DNA of 26,016 bases from an uncultured Prevotella sp. (GCA_937898715.1 CALEKA010000084.1:1-26016); one strand, 5' to 3'; positions 7,362 through 14,742 are shown, numbered from the stretch's first letter. Translations and numbers: made by a program. Notes: generated by a model from the sequence alone, not told the origin.

Positions 7362-8705
7362 TTACTTAATCCAGCCTTTGTAGCGGAAATTGCAGTTTCT
7401 CCACTCGGGGCTTATGCGGATGTAAGTGGTGTTGATTTTGTCTTGAATCCACTTTTCGATAGCTTCTTCGCTTCGCTTGTCTACTACGACGTCGCGCAGT
7501 GTTTGAAAGTCTTCTGTCATGCTGGCGCGATGACCGTCAATACGATTCTTGAGCAATACGATGGCGCAGACTTCTTGTCCTTTGTTGTTTGTCATGCGGA
7601 AAGCACGCGACATCTCGCCTACTTGCAGCGTGTCGACCACCTTAGCAATATCCTGCGGAAGGTCCTTCATCTCGAAGCGCGAGCTGATGCCATTTTGGTT
7701 GACGTTGGCCATCAATCCGTGGTTGTTGCGTGTATCCTTATCGTCAGACAGGGCTTGTGCTGCAGCATCGAAAGTAAACTTCTTAGCACGGATGTCATCG
7801 CCGATAGAGTCAAGGCGAGCGATGCAACGACTGATTTCGCTCTCTTCCACATGGGGCTTGAGCAAGATGTGGCGCACGTTCACTTTGTCTCCTTTCTTAT
7901 CGATGAGCTGGATGATGTGGTAACCATATTCGCTGCGTACAATCTTGGATACCTTTTTCGGATCGTTGAGCGAGAATGCTACGTTGGCAAATTCAGGTAC
8001 GAGCTGGTTACGTCCCATATATCCCAATTCACCACCATTACGGGATGATCCATCTTCAGAATAGAATTTTGCCAAGGTGGAGAAGTCTGCTTCACCGCTA
8101 TTTACGCGGCGGGCGTATTCACGCAGTTTACCTTCAATACGTTCTATTTCTGCTCGTGATACTTCGGGAGTAGAGGTGATGATTTGTACCTCCACTTGAG
8201 TAGGGATAAAGGGCAGACTGTCTGTGGGCATTCCTTTGAAGTATTCGCGTACTTCAGCGGGAGTGGCTTTAATGTCCTTGGTAATGCTCTTCTTAACGTC
8301 TTCTGCCATCATCTGTTCGCGATATTGCTTCTTCAGATTGTCGCGCATCTGTGAGATGCTGCGGCCGTACATCTGTTCCAATGCTTCGCGCGATCCGTAA
8401 GTCTGTATGAAATCGCTGATACGGCTGTCTACGCCTCGGATGATGTCTGATTCGCTTACCGTGACGCTATCCAGTTCGGCCTGATGAACAAAGAGTTTGT
8501 TGATAGCAATCTGCTCGGGGATGGTGCAGTAGGGATTCTCAATGGGTTGCCCGTAGGCTTCGGCCGATATTCGAGTCTCCTCTACGTCGGACAACAAGAT
8601 AGGCTCATCGCCCACCACCCAGATGATTTGGTCTACAACGTTAGTCTGTGCGAATCCTATGCATGGCAGTAGTGTCATGAATAGTCCGCATAATGTTTTC
8701 TTCAT
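7362..8705 (-). CDS. SurA-like periplasmic peptidyl-prolyl isomerase
   Basis: This 447-residue protein has a signal peptide (1-20, ending GFAQ) and a SurA-type N-terminal chaperone region (about 21-165). Two parvulin domains follow. The first (about 171-270) contains DFSTLAKFYSEDGSS, GGELGYMGRNQLVPEF and SEYGYHIIQL. The second (about 275-387) begins VRHILLKP and includes the NHGLM segment. SurA helps outer-membrane proteins fold in the periplasm, and its place near ppiC-like, ostA-like and mutL genes fits envelope assembly. It lies 115 bases after the ppiC-like gene and no promoter was seen in the gap, so co-transcription is likely. The second domain is the more divergent of the two, as often in SurA proteins. 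Confidence 0.92.
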   Translation of the reverse strand: MKKTLCGLFMTLLPCIGFAQTNVVDQIIWVVGDEPILLSDVEETRISAEAYGQPIENPYCTIPEQIAINKLFVHQAELDSVTVSESDIIRGVDSRISDFIQTYGSREALEQMYGRSISQMRDNLKKQYREQMMAEDVKKSITKDIKATPAEVREYFKGMPTDSLPFIPTQVEVQIITSTPEVSRAEIERIEGKLREYARRVNSGEADFSTLAKFYSEDGSSRNGGELGYMGRNQLVPEFANVAFSLNDPKKVSKIVRSEYGYHIIQLIDKKGDKVNVRHILLKPHVEESEISRCIARLDSIGDDIRAKKFTFDAAAQALSDDKDTRNNHGLMANVNQNGISSRFEMKDLPQDIAKVVDTLQVGEMSRAFRMTNNKGQEVCAIVLLKNRIDGHRASMTEDFQTLRDVVVDKRSEEAIEKWIQDKINTTYIRISPEWRNCNFRYKGWIK

Positions 8706-8820
8706 TTTCTACGATTTATGACAAACCCAGCAAGAGTGTAGAGGGTGGAACAGGGCGCAAGTCTTATATTTCTCTTGTCCTGCCTCACGCCTTATTGTCG
8801 CTTATGGATTTGCTTCTTAT

Positions 8821-10248
8821 TTACTTTACCGTCTTGAGTACATCCTCGTCTACAGAGAATGTGAACTTCTTGCGCAAGCCTTCTACCCACTCTTTCTCCA
8901 TTTGCTCTTTGTAGTCGTTGGTTACTTGAGCCTTTACATCAAGATAGGTCTTGGGCTGCTTCAGTATCTTTCCGCTTACGCCTCCGAAAGTGAATCCTTT
9001 GGGAAGTTTCACTTTACGCGTTTTGTCCTTAAAGGCATACGCATCTACACTGGGATTTTCGCCTTGTGCACAGATGTATGGGCCGCTTACGGTGACGGTC
9101 ACGGAGTCTTTGTTGAACTGTTGCTTAAGTTCTTTGCGCCAATCACCGTCGCCAAATTTCTTCAGCATTTTATTGACCGCTTTGCTCTGCTTCGCGTCTT
9201 TGCAATGATATACGAAGCCTTTGAATCGAGGCGCTTTCCAAGCATAGTCTGCTTTATGTGCCTTAAACCATTCTTCCAAGCCCTTGGTGTCTGCTTCTGC
9301 CACATCCCACACTTGGCGTTTGCTCACTTCGTAAAGTAGTAATCCATCGTGGTATTCCTGGATGAGGTAACGCAATTCTGCATTCTGCTGAATGTTGGCG
9401 TTCATTACGCTATCGAGAATCTCTTCGCGTGTAAGCTGACCATTGGATGCATCGACCATCTTCTTGATGCGATTCTCTGCCGAGATTTCGTCAATGTTCT
9501 GACGCTTGAGCATTGCGATGATTTCGGGCTTGAGCTTCTCGAATGAATCGATGGGCTTGCGCTTAATCATCTTGATGATATGATAGCCAAAAGGAGAGAG
9601 CACGGGCTTAGAGATCTCTCCATCCTTCAGTGCATAGGCAGCATCTTCAAATTCGGGAATGAATTGTCCAGGTCCTGCTGCTGGAAGCACACCTCCCTTA
9701 GCGGCACTTCCTGGATCGTTAGAAAACTTCTTAGCCATTTCGCCAAAGTCTGCACCTTTCACGATAGCTTGATAGATAGAGTCTGCTCTCATCTGTACTT
9801 GTTTGCGTTCGCTTTCGCTTGCATTTTGCTTAAGAAGGAGCAAGATGTGGGCAGTCTCTATCACGTCCTTTCCGTCCATCTGCTTCACCGTATTGTCGTA
9901 AATCACACGAGCCACGGAGTCGGTATAAACGGTGTCGACCATGTAGGGCGTGAGTTGCATGTCGCGGTAGGTGAGGAACTCTTTCTTGAAACTTGAAAGC
10001 GTGTCAAGACCTGCGGCTTCAGCTGCAGCCACCTTAAGCTTGTAGTTGACGAACATGGGCACATATTCCTGCACCGTCTTCTTCTCTACAGCACCTTCGA
10101 TGCTTCCGTTTTTGTGGAAAGAGTATTCAAATTCGGCTCGTGTGATGGGCTTCCCATTGATGTGCATCAGAATGGGGTCTGTAGCCGATTGCGCCCCAGC
10201 TGTAAGAGCCAGGGCGAAAAGGGTAGCCGTGATTAAGTTTCTTTTCAT
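8821..10248 (-). CDS. PpiC/SurA-family peptidyl-prolyl isomerase
   Basis: This 475-residue protein has a signal peptide (1-20, ending TAGAQ) and an N-terminal helical chaperone segment. It has one clear parvulin domain (about 130-230): AHILLLL, ADFGEMAKKFSNDPGSA, GGVLPAAGPGQFIPEF and SPFGYHIIKM. The C-terminal half (about 240-475) is rich in Lys and has no recognised catalytic domain; it may hold client proteins. It probably works in the periplasm on outer-membrane or secreted proteins, alongside the SurA-like protein encoded next. It follows guaB by 232 bases. No Bacteroidetes -7 box was found in that gap, so it may be read from the guaB promoter through the nested inverted repeat. Confidence 0.92.
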   Translation of the reverse strand: MKRNLITATLFALALTAGAQSATDPILMHINGKPITRAEFEYSFHKNGSIEGAVEKKTVQEYVPMFVNYKLKVAAAEAAGLDTLSSFKKEFLTYRDMQLTPYMVDTVYTDSVARVIYDNTVKQMDGKDVIETAHILLLLKQNASESERKQVQMRADSIYQAIVKGADFGEMAKKFSNDPGSAAKGGVLPAAGPGQFIPEFEDAAYALKDGEISKPVLSPFGYHIIKMIKRKPIDSFEKLKPEIIAMLKRQNIDEISAENRIKKMVDASNGQLTREEILDSVMNANIQQNAELRYLIQEYHDGLLLYEVSKRQVWDVAEADTKGLEEWFKAHKADYAWKAPRFKGFVYHCKDAKQSKAVNKMLKKFGDGDWRKELKQQFNKDSVTVTVSGPYICAQGENPSVDAYAFKDKTRKVKLPKGFTFGGVSGKILKQPKTYLDVKAQVTNDYKEQMEKEWVEGLRKKFTFSVDEDVLKTVK

Positions 10249-10342
10249 AGAAATAGGGGTTAGAAGCTCAAGCGCTCGTCACAGATGACGAAGTCTCGTG
10301 TGTGTACTGTGTGGGCGTGAGGATTGTATATACGTAATAAGG

Positions 10343-10451
10343 CAATGTGCGAACATTCAGCTATGTCCGAGTATACAATAGGCTCTGCACCCAATCTTGT
10401 CGACGGGTGCAAACACTATCAATAGGGGCATATCTGCATGTTCGCACATTG
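10343..10451. repeat. 109-bp nested inverted repeat between guaB and ppiC-like gene
   Basis: The outer arms are 26 bases each (10343-10368 and 10426-10451) and match at 23 positions, including a perfect outer 14 bp, CAATGTGCGAACAT. Inside lies a second inverted repeat, TGCACCC (10386-10392) and GGGTGCA (10405-10411), around a 12-base loop. As RNA it would form a long stem with an internal hairpin. No T run follows on the minus strand, so it is not a standard terminator. A small non-autonomous transposable element, an RNA processing site or an attenuator are the alternatives. Confidence 0.85.
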
Positions 10452-10480
10452 TAGTCTGCTTCAGTTTCTTTTATTGATTG

Positions 10481-11965
10481 TTATTCACCAGGACGGCTAT
10501 AGTTGGGCGCTTCGCTGGTGATGGTAATGTCGTGAGGATGGCTCTCCAGTACGCCAGCACCTGTGATGCGGGTGAACTTGGCATCGTGAAGCTTTTCGAT
10601 TGTAGCAGCACCACAGTAGCCCATGCCCGAACGCAGCCCACCTACCATCTGATAGATGACTTCTTGAACAGAGCCTTTGTAGGGAACTCGACCTGCGATG
10701 CCCTCGGGAACGAGTTTCTTTACTTCCTTTACGCCACCTTGGAAGTAGCGATCTTTTGAACCATTCTCCATAGCTTCGAGAGAGCCCATGCCGCGATAGG
10801 TCTTAAACTTACGACCATTGAAGATGATCGTTTCGCCAGGACTTTCCTCAGTACCAGCTACGAGTGAACCGATCATTACACTATAGCCGCCAGCAGCAAG
10901 TGCTTTAACTACATCGCCAGAGTAGCGCAAGCCGCCATCAGCAATCAAGGGTACACCCGTTCCCTTCAGTGCACAAGCCACGTCGTAAACGGCTGAAAGT
11001 TGTGGTACGCCTACGCCAGCTACTACACGAGTGGTGCAAATAGAGCCCGGACCAATACCCACCTTGATGGCATCAGCACCAGCGTCGACAAGCATACGAG
11101 CCGCATCGCCCGTGGCAACATTGCCTACTACGATATCTACGCCAGTGAAGTTTGCTTTAGCCTCCTTCAGTTTGTCAATCACAAACTTAGAGTGACCATG
11201 AGCGGTATCAATCACGATAGCATCTGCACCAGCTTGAATCAAGGCTTCCATGCGTTGGAAGGTATCATTTGTGACGCCTACGCCTGCTGCTACGCGCAGA
11301 CGACCTTTGGCATCCTTACAAGCCATAGGCTTATCCTTAGCCTTAGTGATATCTTTATAAGTGATCAAGCCTACGAGTCGTCCGTCCTTGTCGACTACGG
11401 GCAACTTCTCAATTTTGTTTTCTTGCAGAATCTGTGAGGCAGCGGTCAAGTCGGTCTGCTGATTGGTGGTGACAAGGTTTTCCTTTGTCATCACTTCGTC
11501 AATGCGCTTGTCGAGTTGGCGCTCAAAGCGAAGGTCACGATTCGTCACGATTCCGACCAAGTGCATATCGTCATCTACGACAGGAATGCCACCGATGTGG
11601 TATTCACTCATGAGGTCGAGTGCATCCTTTACCGTCTTGTATCGCTTAATAGTGACGGGATCGTAGATCATACCATTTTCGGCACGCTTTACGATAGCTA
11701 CCTGGCGGGCTTGATCTTCGATGCTCATGTTCTTGTGAATCACACCGATACCACCCTCGCGAGCAATAGCAATAGCCATTGTTGCTTCAGTCACAGTGTC
11801 CATAGCTGCTGTTACGAAAGGTATCTGCAAGTCAATGTTGCGAGAGAACTTCGTTGCAAGCGATACGGTACGAGGAAGTACGTCAGAATAAGCGGGAACT
11901 AAAAGGACGTCGTCAAACGTGAGACCGTCCATTACGATTTTGTCTGCAATAAAATCAGAAGTCAT
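10481..11965 (-). CDS. guaB: Inosine-5'-monophosphate dehydrogenase
   Basis: This 494-residue enzyme oxidises IMP to XMP with NAD+, the first committed step of GMP synthesis in the cytoplasm. The TIM barrel is interrupted by two CBS domains (about 95-205, with HIGGIPVVDDD and IEKLPVVDKDG). The IMP-binding loop GIGPGSICTTR contains the catalytic Cys310, and DGGLRYSGDVVKALAAG and the flap segment YRGMGS follow in the second half. The length is normal for bacterial GuaB. The start at 11965 lies 27 bases from a consensus -7 box (11992-11999). Downstream on the same strand lie the two foldase genes, an arrangement I recall from other Bacteroidales. Confidence 0.98.
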   Translation of the reverse strand: MTSDFIADKIVMDGLTFDDVLLVPAYSDVLPRTVSLATKFSRNIDLQIPFVTAAMDTVTEATMAIAIAREGGIGVIHKNMSIEDQARQVAIVKRAENGMIYDPVTIKRYKTVKDALDLMSEYHIGGIPVVDDDMHLVGIVTNRDLRFERQLDKRIDEVMTKENLVTTNQQTDLTAASQILQENKIEKLPVVDKDGRLVGLITYKDITKAKDKPMACKDAKGRLRVAAGVGVTNDTFQRMEALIQAGADAIVIDTAHGHSKFVIDKLKEAKANFTGVDIVVGNVATGDAARMLVDAGADAIKVGIGPGSICTTRVVAGVGVPQLSAVYDVACALKGTGVPLIADGGLRYSGDVVKALAAGGYSVMIGSLVAGTEESPGETIIFNGRKFKTYRGMGSLEAMENGSKDRYFQGGVKEVKKLVPEGIAGRVPYKGSVQEVIYQMVGGLRSGMGYCGAATIEKLHDAKFTRITGAGVLESHPHDITITSEAPNYSRPGE

Positions 11966-11991
11966 AACTAAGTCGGGATTTTAATTGCACG

Positions 11992-12022
11992 CAAAATTAC
12001 AAATTTCTTTTATACAGCCCAA
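11992..12022 (-). promoter_or_regulatory. Promoter of guaB
   Basis: On the minus strand TTG is followed by 20 bases and TAATTTTG. The predicted start is near 11985, with a leader of about 20 bases. The rest of 11966-12182 shows nothing else that is clear. Confidence 0.7.
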
Positions 12023-12182
12023 GGTTGTATCTTCTTTTTTTCAAGATTCTCTACAATTTAGGGATTAGAAGTTTTGCCTGTGCTTCTTTACGATATTAAG
12101 TCATCGTCAGCGTGTCTGTAAGTTGGGCGAAGTACTGATACTCTGTCGACGGTTGAAAGAGATAGCGATGTACGTGAGTAGA

Positions 12183-12371
12183 TTATAGGGGCAGAAGTTC
12201 TCTGAATCTGAGTTCATGCCTCTTTCTCTCTTCTTCGTCAAAACCTTGTTCCTCGAGCCATTTGTCAAAAGCTTGCACTGCTAATGTGTGCATCTGTGCT
12301 CGGCCAGCATTAAGACCGCTCTGAAAAGGGCGGTAGGGTAGGTGTGTTCTATTGAAATTTCCGTCTGCCAT
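12183..12371 (-). CDS. Conserved-looking 62-residue protein of unknown function
   Basis: The sequence is MADGNFNRTHLPYRPFQSGL followed by NAGRAQMHTLAVQAFDKWLE and an acidic/basic helical end (EEERKRHELRFREL). It has no signal peptide, membrane segment or cysteine. The first 20 residues look like an extended peptide and the rest like one or two amphipathic helices. A Bacteroidetes -7 box, TAACTTTG, lies about 40 bases upstream of the start codon, which supports real expression. I do not recognise a family. It sits between guaB and the thioredoxin gene in its own small unit. The composition is unlike random translation, so I consider it a real gene, but no function can be given. Confidence 0.7.
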   Translation of the reverse strand: MADGNFNRTHLPYRPFQSGLNAGRAQMHTLAVQAFDKWLEEQGFDEEERKRHELRFRELLPL

Positions 12372-12412
12372 TGGGATTGCTTGTTTGATTGTTCTTATTT
12401 ATTATATGTGTG

Positions 12413-12443
12413 CAAAGTTACGTTTTTATTATCAATGCGTGAA
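12413..12443 (-). promoter_or_regulatory. Promoter of the 62-residue protein gene
   Basis: A perfect -7 box, TAACTTTG (12413-12420 on the minus strand), lies 41 bases before the start codon. The -33 region is weak (TTCAC at about 12439-12443). Confidence 0.55.
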
Positions 12444-12534
12444 TGATTGTCCCTTGTAGATTGTGCAGCAGATACTGAGTAGAAATGAAAAAGTCAGTAT
12501 GATGGTCTGTATGAAGTCATCATATCCTACAGAA

Positions 12535-12571
12535 CAAGGACGACTGAAGTCTTAACTTTCAGTCGTCCTTG
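12535..12571 (-). terminator. Terminator of the thioredoxin gene
   Basis: CAAGGACGACTGAAGT (12535-12550) pairs with ACTTTCAGTCGTCCTTG (12555-12571) with one extra base and a 4-base loop, about 54 bases past the thioredoxin stop. The T tail on the minus strand is short (TTCTG), so termination strength is uncertain. Confidence 0.7.
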
Positions 12572-12624
12572 CTAAAATCAAAGATTGGTTATTCATTTCC
12601 CCTTATTACCAACTTGCCATAAGT

Positions 12625-12924
12625 TTATTTTAAGAACGGATCAAGTGTTGCCATTAGGTCGGCTCTTGAAAGGACTCCGCTCTGGCGCCAAAGCAACTCT
12701 CCGTTACGGAAGAGCATAAGGGTGGGGACAGATTGTACTCGATAGGCAGAGGCCCGATCGGGATGCTTGTCAATGTCTACTTTGATGATTCGGATGCGGT
12801 CGCCCAGCATGTGCTTTGTTTCCTCTAATACGGGATGCATCATTTTGCAGGGTTGACACCATGTGGCAAAGAAATCTACCAATACAAGTTGGTCGGTAGA
12901 GATGGCTTCGTTGAATGTTTCCAT
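12625..12924 (-). CDS. Thioredoxin with WCQPC active site
   Basis: This 99-residue protein has the thioredoxin fold in full: VLVDFFATWCQPCKMMHPVLEE with redox centre Cys23-Gln-Pro-Cys26, KVDIDKHP, and the cis-proline segment QSVPTLMLFRNGE. It should be a cytoplasmic disulfide reductase. The middle residue before Pro is Gln, where canonical thioredoxin has Gly (WCGPC); this usually changes redox potential or partner choice. The start METFNEA at 12924 is chosen over an in-frame ATG 25 codons upstream (12999). The extra N terminus shows no signal peptide or thioredoxin character, and a likely -7 box lies at 12978-12985, after that ATG. Whether it is the main thioredoxin of the cell cannot be seen from here. 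Confidence 0.93.
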   Translation of the reverse strand: METFNEAISTDQLVLVDFFATWCQPCKMMHPVLEETKHMLGDRIRIIKVDIDKHPDRASAYRVQSVPTLMLFRNGELLWRQSGVLSRADLMATLDPFLK

Positions 12925-12977
12925 AATTAATATGTCTTTTGTGGTAATGTATACATCTTTCAATACAAACTTTGTGC

Positions 12978-13008
12978 CAAAGATGCATAGGACGGACACT
13001 CATAAAAG
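12978..13008 (-). promoter_or_regulatory. Probable thioredoxin promoter
   Basis: On the minus strand CTTT, 19 bases, CATCTTTG. The -7 box has one mismatch to TAnnTTTG. It would give a leader of about 47 bases to the chosen start codon at 12924. Confidence 0.45.
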
Positions 13009-13134
13009 AAGACGGATGAACTACTTTAAAATTCCGCCAACGGGTTAAAATAAGGATGTTCTATTTGAACTGTTATAAAGGACAAGAAAAAATCTGGGCC
13101 TTCATGTATTGTCAGTAAGAATCATGTAATTGAC

Positions 13135-13222
13135 GACTCATTTCGTTCGATATGAACATTCATTTCGTTCGATATGAGCATTCATTTCGTTCGATATGAG
13201 CATTCATTTCGTTCGAAATGAG
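13135..13222. repeat. Four tandem 22-bp quasi-palindromic repeats
   Basis: Copies start at 13135, 13157, 13179 and 13201 with no spacer; the two middle copies are identical (CATTCATTTCGTTCGATATG plus AG). Each holds the imperfect palindrome CATTTCG-TT-CGATATG; the last copy, CATTTCGTTCGAAATG, has perfect 7-base arms. The direct, spacer-free layout rules out a CRISPR array. Confidence 0.92.
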
Positions 13223-13395
13223 ACAATAAAAAGGTTATCTAAAAACAATTTGCCGATGTTATTTACATTACATGAAAGTACATTTATAAGATATGTAACC
13301 GAAGTCTTCTCTAAAGAAAGTCTTCTTTATCTTGTGGGCATGTGATAAGGTATTCACATCTTAATTCCGTATTTAGTTTCTTTCTTGTCGCTTCG

Positions 13396-13416
13396 CACGG
13401 ATCAGGCTGATTCGTG
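13396..13416. promoter_or_regulatory. 21-bp palindrome, possible operator
   Basis: CACGGATCAG-G-CTGATTCGTG is a dyad with 9 of 10 base pairs matching around a single central base. It lies about 100 bases upstream of the flavodoxin -33 box and about 390 bases upstream of the proposed thioredoxin -33 box. The symmetry fits a dimeric DNA-binding regulator, but no protein can be named. Confidence 0.45.
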
Positions 13417-13519
13417 TTGAAGTTGGATTGCAAAATCTAAATCAGAAATCTAAATTAAATAGGACTCACTACAAGTGGGTATTTTGCAAGCAATGCGTGC
13501 GTATCACCTTGATTGGGTA

Positions 13520-13550
13520 TTGCCCATAGAGGCATTTATCGGTTACTTTG
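13520..13550 (+). promoter_or_regulatory. Promoter of the flavodoxin gene
   Basis: TTG (13520-13522), 20 bases, then TTACTTTG (13543-13550), one mismatch from TAnnTTTG. The predicted start is about 13557, leaving a leader of about 38 bases. Confidence 0.62.
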
Positions 13551-13594
13551 CAGCGCAATAACGCAATGGTTTAACAAAAAAATAATTCAGAAAA

Positions 13595-14086
13595 ATGATT
13601 GGAATCTTTTATGGAAGCACCACAGGGTGTACAGAAGATGTGGCTAATAATATAGCACAGCAATTGGGCGTAGAAGCGAGCGATATACACAACGTAGGAA
13701 CGACTGATGCTACTGAGGCATTGAAGTATGATACTTTGCTCCTTGGCTCGTCCACTTGGGGCTGCGGTGATTTACAAGACGATTGGTATGATTTTCTTGA
13801 TGCACTCTCGGCACAGGATCTTTCTGGAAAGAAAGTAGCTCTATTTGGTTGTGGCGATAGCGAATCTTACCCTGATACTTTTTGCGGAGCTTTGGGACAA
13901 ATCTACGATGGCTTACAAAGTACGGGTTGCGCCTTTATCGGTAGTTATGAGCCTACAGATTACAACGTGACAGACTCTGACGTTTGTCGAGATGGCTCTT
14001 TTGTAGGTTTAGCTATCGATGTGAGCGATGATGATGCAAAGAATCAGTCTCGCACAGAGCATTGGTGTCAGCTCATCAAGAGCTAA
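13595..14086 (+). CDS. fldA: Flavodoxin
   Basis: This 163-residue FMN protein carries low-potential electrons in place of ferredoxin in the cytoplasm. The phosphate-binding loop is GSTTGCTED (7-15). The 50s loop STWGCGDLQDDW supplies Trp55, which should stack on the flavin, and the 90s loop FGCGDSESYPDTFCGAL closes the site. The length and the inserted segment near 115-135 match long-chain flavodoxins. The loop residue that is often Asn (TGNTE) is Cys here. The protein is followed by a DUF2023 gene on the same strand after 148 bases that include a strong hairpin. Flavodoxins are commonly induced under iron limitation; no Fur box was recognised, though short palindromes and direct repeats lie upstream. 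Confidence 0.97.
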   Translation: MIGIFYGSTTGCTEDVANNIAQQLGVEASDIHNVGTTDATEALKYDTLLLGSSTWGCGDLQDDWYDFLDALSAQDLSGKKVALFGCGDSESYPDTFCGALGQIYDGLQSTGCAFIGSYEPTDYNVTDSDVCRDGSFVGLAIDVSDDDAKNQSRTEHWCQLIKS

Positions 14087-14155
14087 TACGAATTTAGAGT
14101 GTCATTCATAAAGTAGGTATGTGTTAGTGTCCTTGTTTACTCTACTTACTTTATT

Positions 14156-14204
14156 TTCGGATTTAGTTTACGCAAGCCTCCTGCTTGTTTAGGCTAAATC
14201 CGAA
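14156..14204 (+). terminator. Stem-loop between fldA and the DUF2023 gene
   Basis: TTCGGATTTAG (14156-14166) pairs perfectly with CTAAATCCGAA (14194-14204), with an inner stem GCAAGC/GCTTG(T) around a CTCCT loop. There is no clear T run after it, and the DUF2023 start codon is only 31 bases on. It may be a partial terminator, a processing site or a 3' stabiliser that separates expression of the two genes. Confidence 0.65.
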
Positions 14205-14234
14205 TGTTGAATTACTTATATATCCCCATATCAA

Positions 14235-14594
14235 ATGTCAGCCGAAGATTTCTCACGTTATGACTCCCTCAAGCTTTTTATGCATCAGATTTATGAATTT
14301 CGAAAGGGAGTTCGTCAATTGGTATTGTGCACAATGTGTTACGACTGTGCCGAGATTATGCGTGCTCGCTTAGATGAGCAGCAAATTGCTTACCTTGAAC
14401 AGCCCGTTTCAGCCAATAAAGTGAACCTTTACTTTGGCAATAAAATGTGTTTAGACGTTGTGCGCACTTTTATTCATAAGCCGATGAATGCGTTGACTCC
14501 AGCTGAAGACTTTATGTTGGGTACAATGTTAGGCTATGATCTTGTGGCACAGTGTGACCGCTTCTGTAAACGCTCGCAAATGCCAAGTGCTTGA
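14235..14594 (+). CDS. DUF2023 family protein, cysteine-rich, flavodoxin-associated
   Basis: This 119-residue soluble protein matches what I recall of DUF2023, a small family often encoded next to flavodoxin in Bacteroidales and structurally known from Porphyromonas gingivalis but without assigned function. It has six cysteines: a CTMCYDC cluster (Cys32, Cys35, Cys38), Cys72, and a CDRFC pair near the end (Cys107, Cys111). That spacing could bind a metal or an Fe-S cluster, or hold redox disulfides. There is no signal peptide or membrane segment. The start MSAEDFSRYD is the first Met in frame. Its position right behind fldA, with a shared bidirectional terminator beyond, argues for a joint role in electron transfer; that is inference. 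Confidence 0.85.
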   Translation: MSAEDFSRYDSLKLFMHQIYEFRKGVRQLVLCTMCYDCAEIMRARLDEQQIAYLEQPVSANKVNLYFGNKMCLDVVRTFIHKPMNALTPAEDFMLGTMLGYDLVAQCDRFCKRSQMPSA

Positions 14595-14701
14595 TGCTTA
14601 ATGAAAAAGGGTAGTGGAGCGATCTAAATCTTGCTATGTTGGGGATTGTAGAGAATAGACTGTTGTCAACAAAGTGTACTCACATATGCAATAAGTAAAG
14701 A

Positions 14702-14742
14702 AAAGGCGCAATCTGTAGATATTTCTTGCAGATTGCGCCTTT
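14702..14742. terminator. Bidirectional terminator between DUF2023 and lectin genes
   Basis: A perfect 14-bp inverted repeat, AAAGGCGCAATCTG (14702-14715) and its complement (14729-14742), with a 13-base loop and T-rich ends on both strands. It separates the convergent fldA-DUF2023 and LRR-GH20-lectin units. Confidence 0.88.

Larger units (their letters stand above)
12925..13594. other. Divergent control region between thioredoxin and flavodoxin genes
   Basis: This 670-base region has no supported gene. It contains the thioredoxin leader and weak promoter, four 22-bp tandem repeats (13135-13222), a 9-base direct repeat AAGTCTTCT (13302, 13318), a 21-bp palindrome (13396-13416), a 10-bp direct repeat AAATCTAAAT (13433, 13446) and the flavodoxin promoter (13520-13550). 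The density of short repeats suggests regulation of one or both divergent redox genes. Confidence 0.6.

Noticed and set aside
7443..8048. 201-codon plus-strand reading frame inside the surA-like gene
   Set aside because: It lies fully antisense to a convincing two-parvulin protein, has no promoter and has no domain-like pattern.
10343..10451. Purine riboswitch or ordinary terminator near guaB
   Set aside because: It lies downstream of guaB, shows no purine riboswitch core that I could recognise and has no T run after the stem.
12925..12999. Thioredoxin start at ATG 12999
   Set aside because: The extra 25 residues have no thioredoxin or signal-peptide character, and the probable -7 box lies downstream of that ATG.
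13135..13222. CRISPR array
   Set aside because: The 22-bp units abut with no spacers and no cas gene is present in the window.
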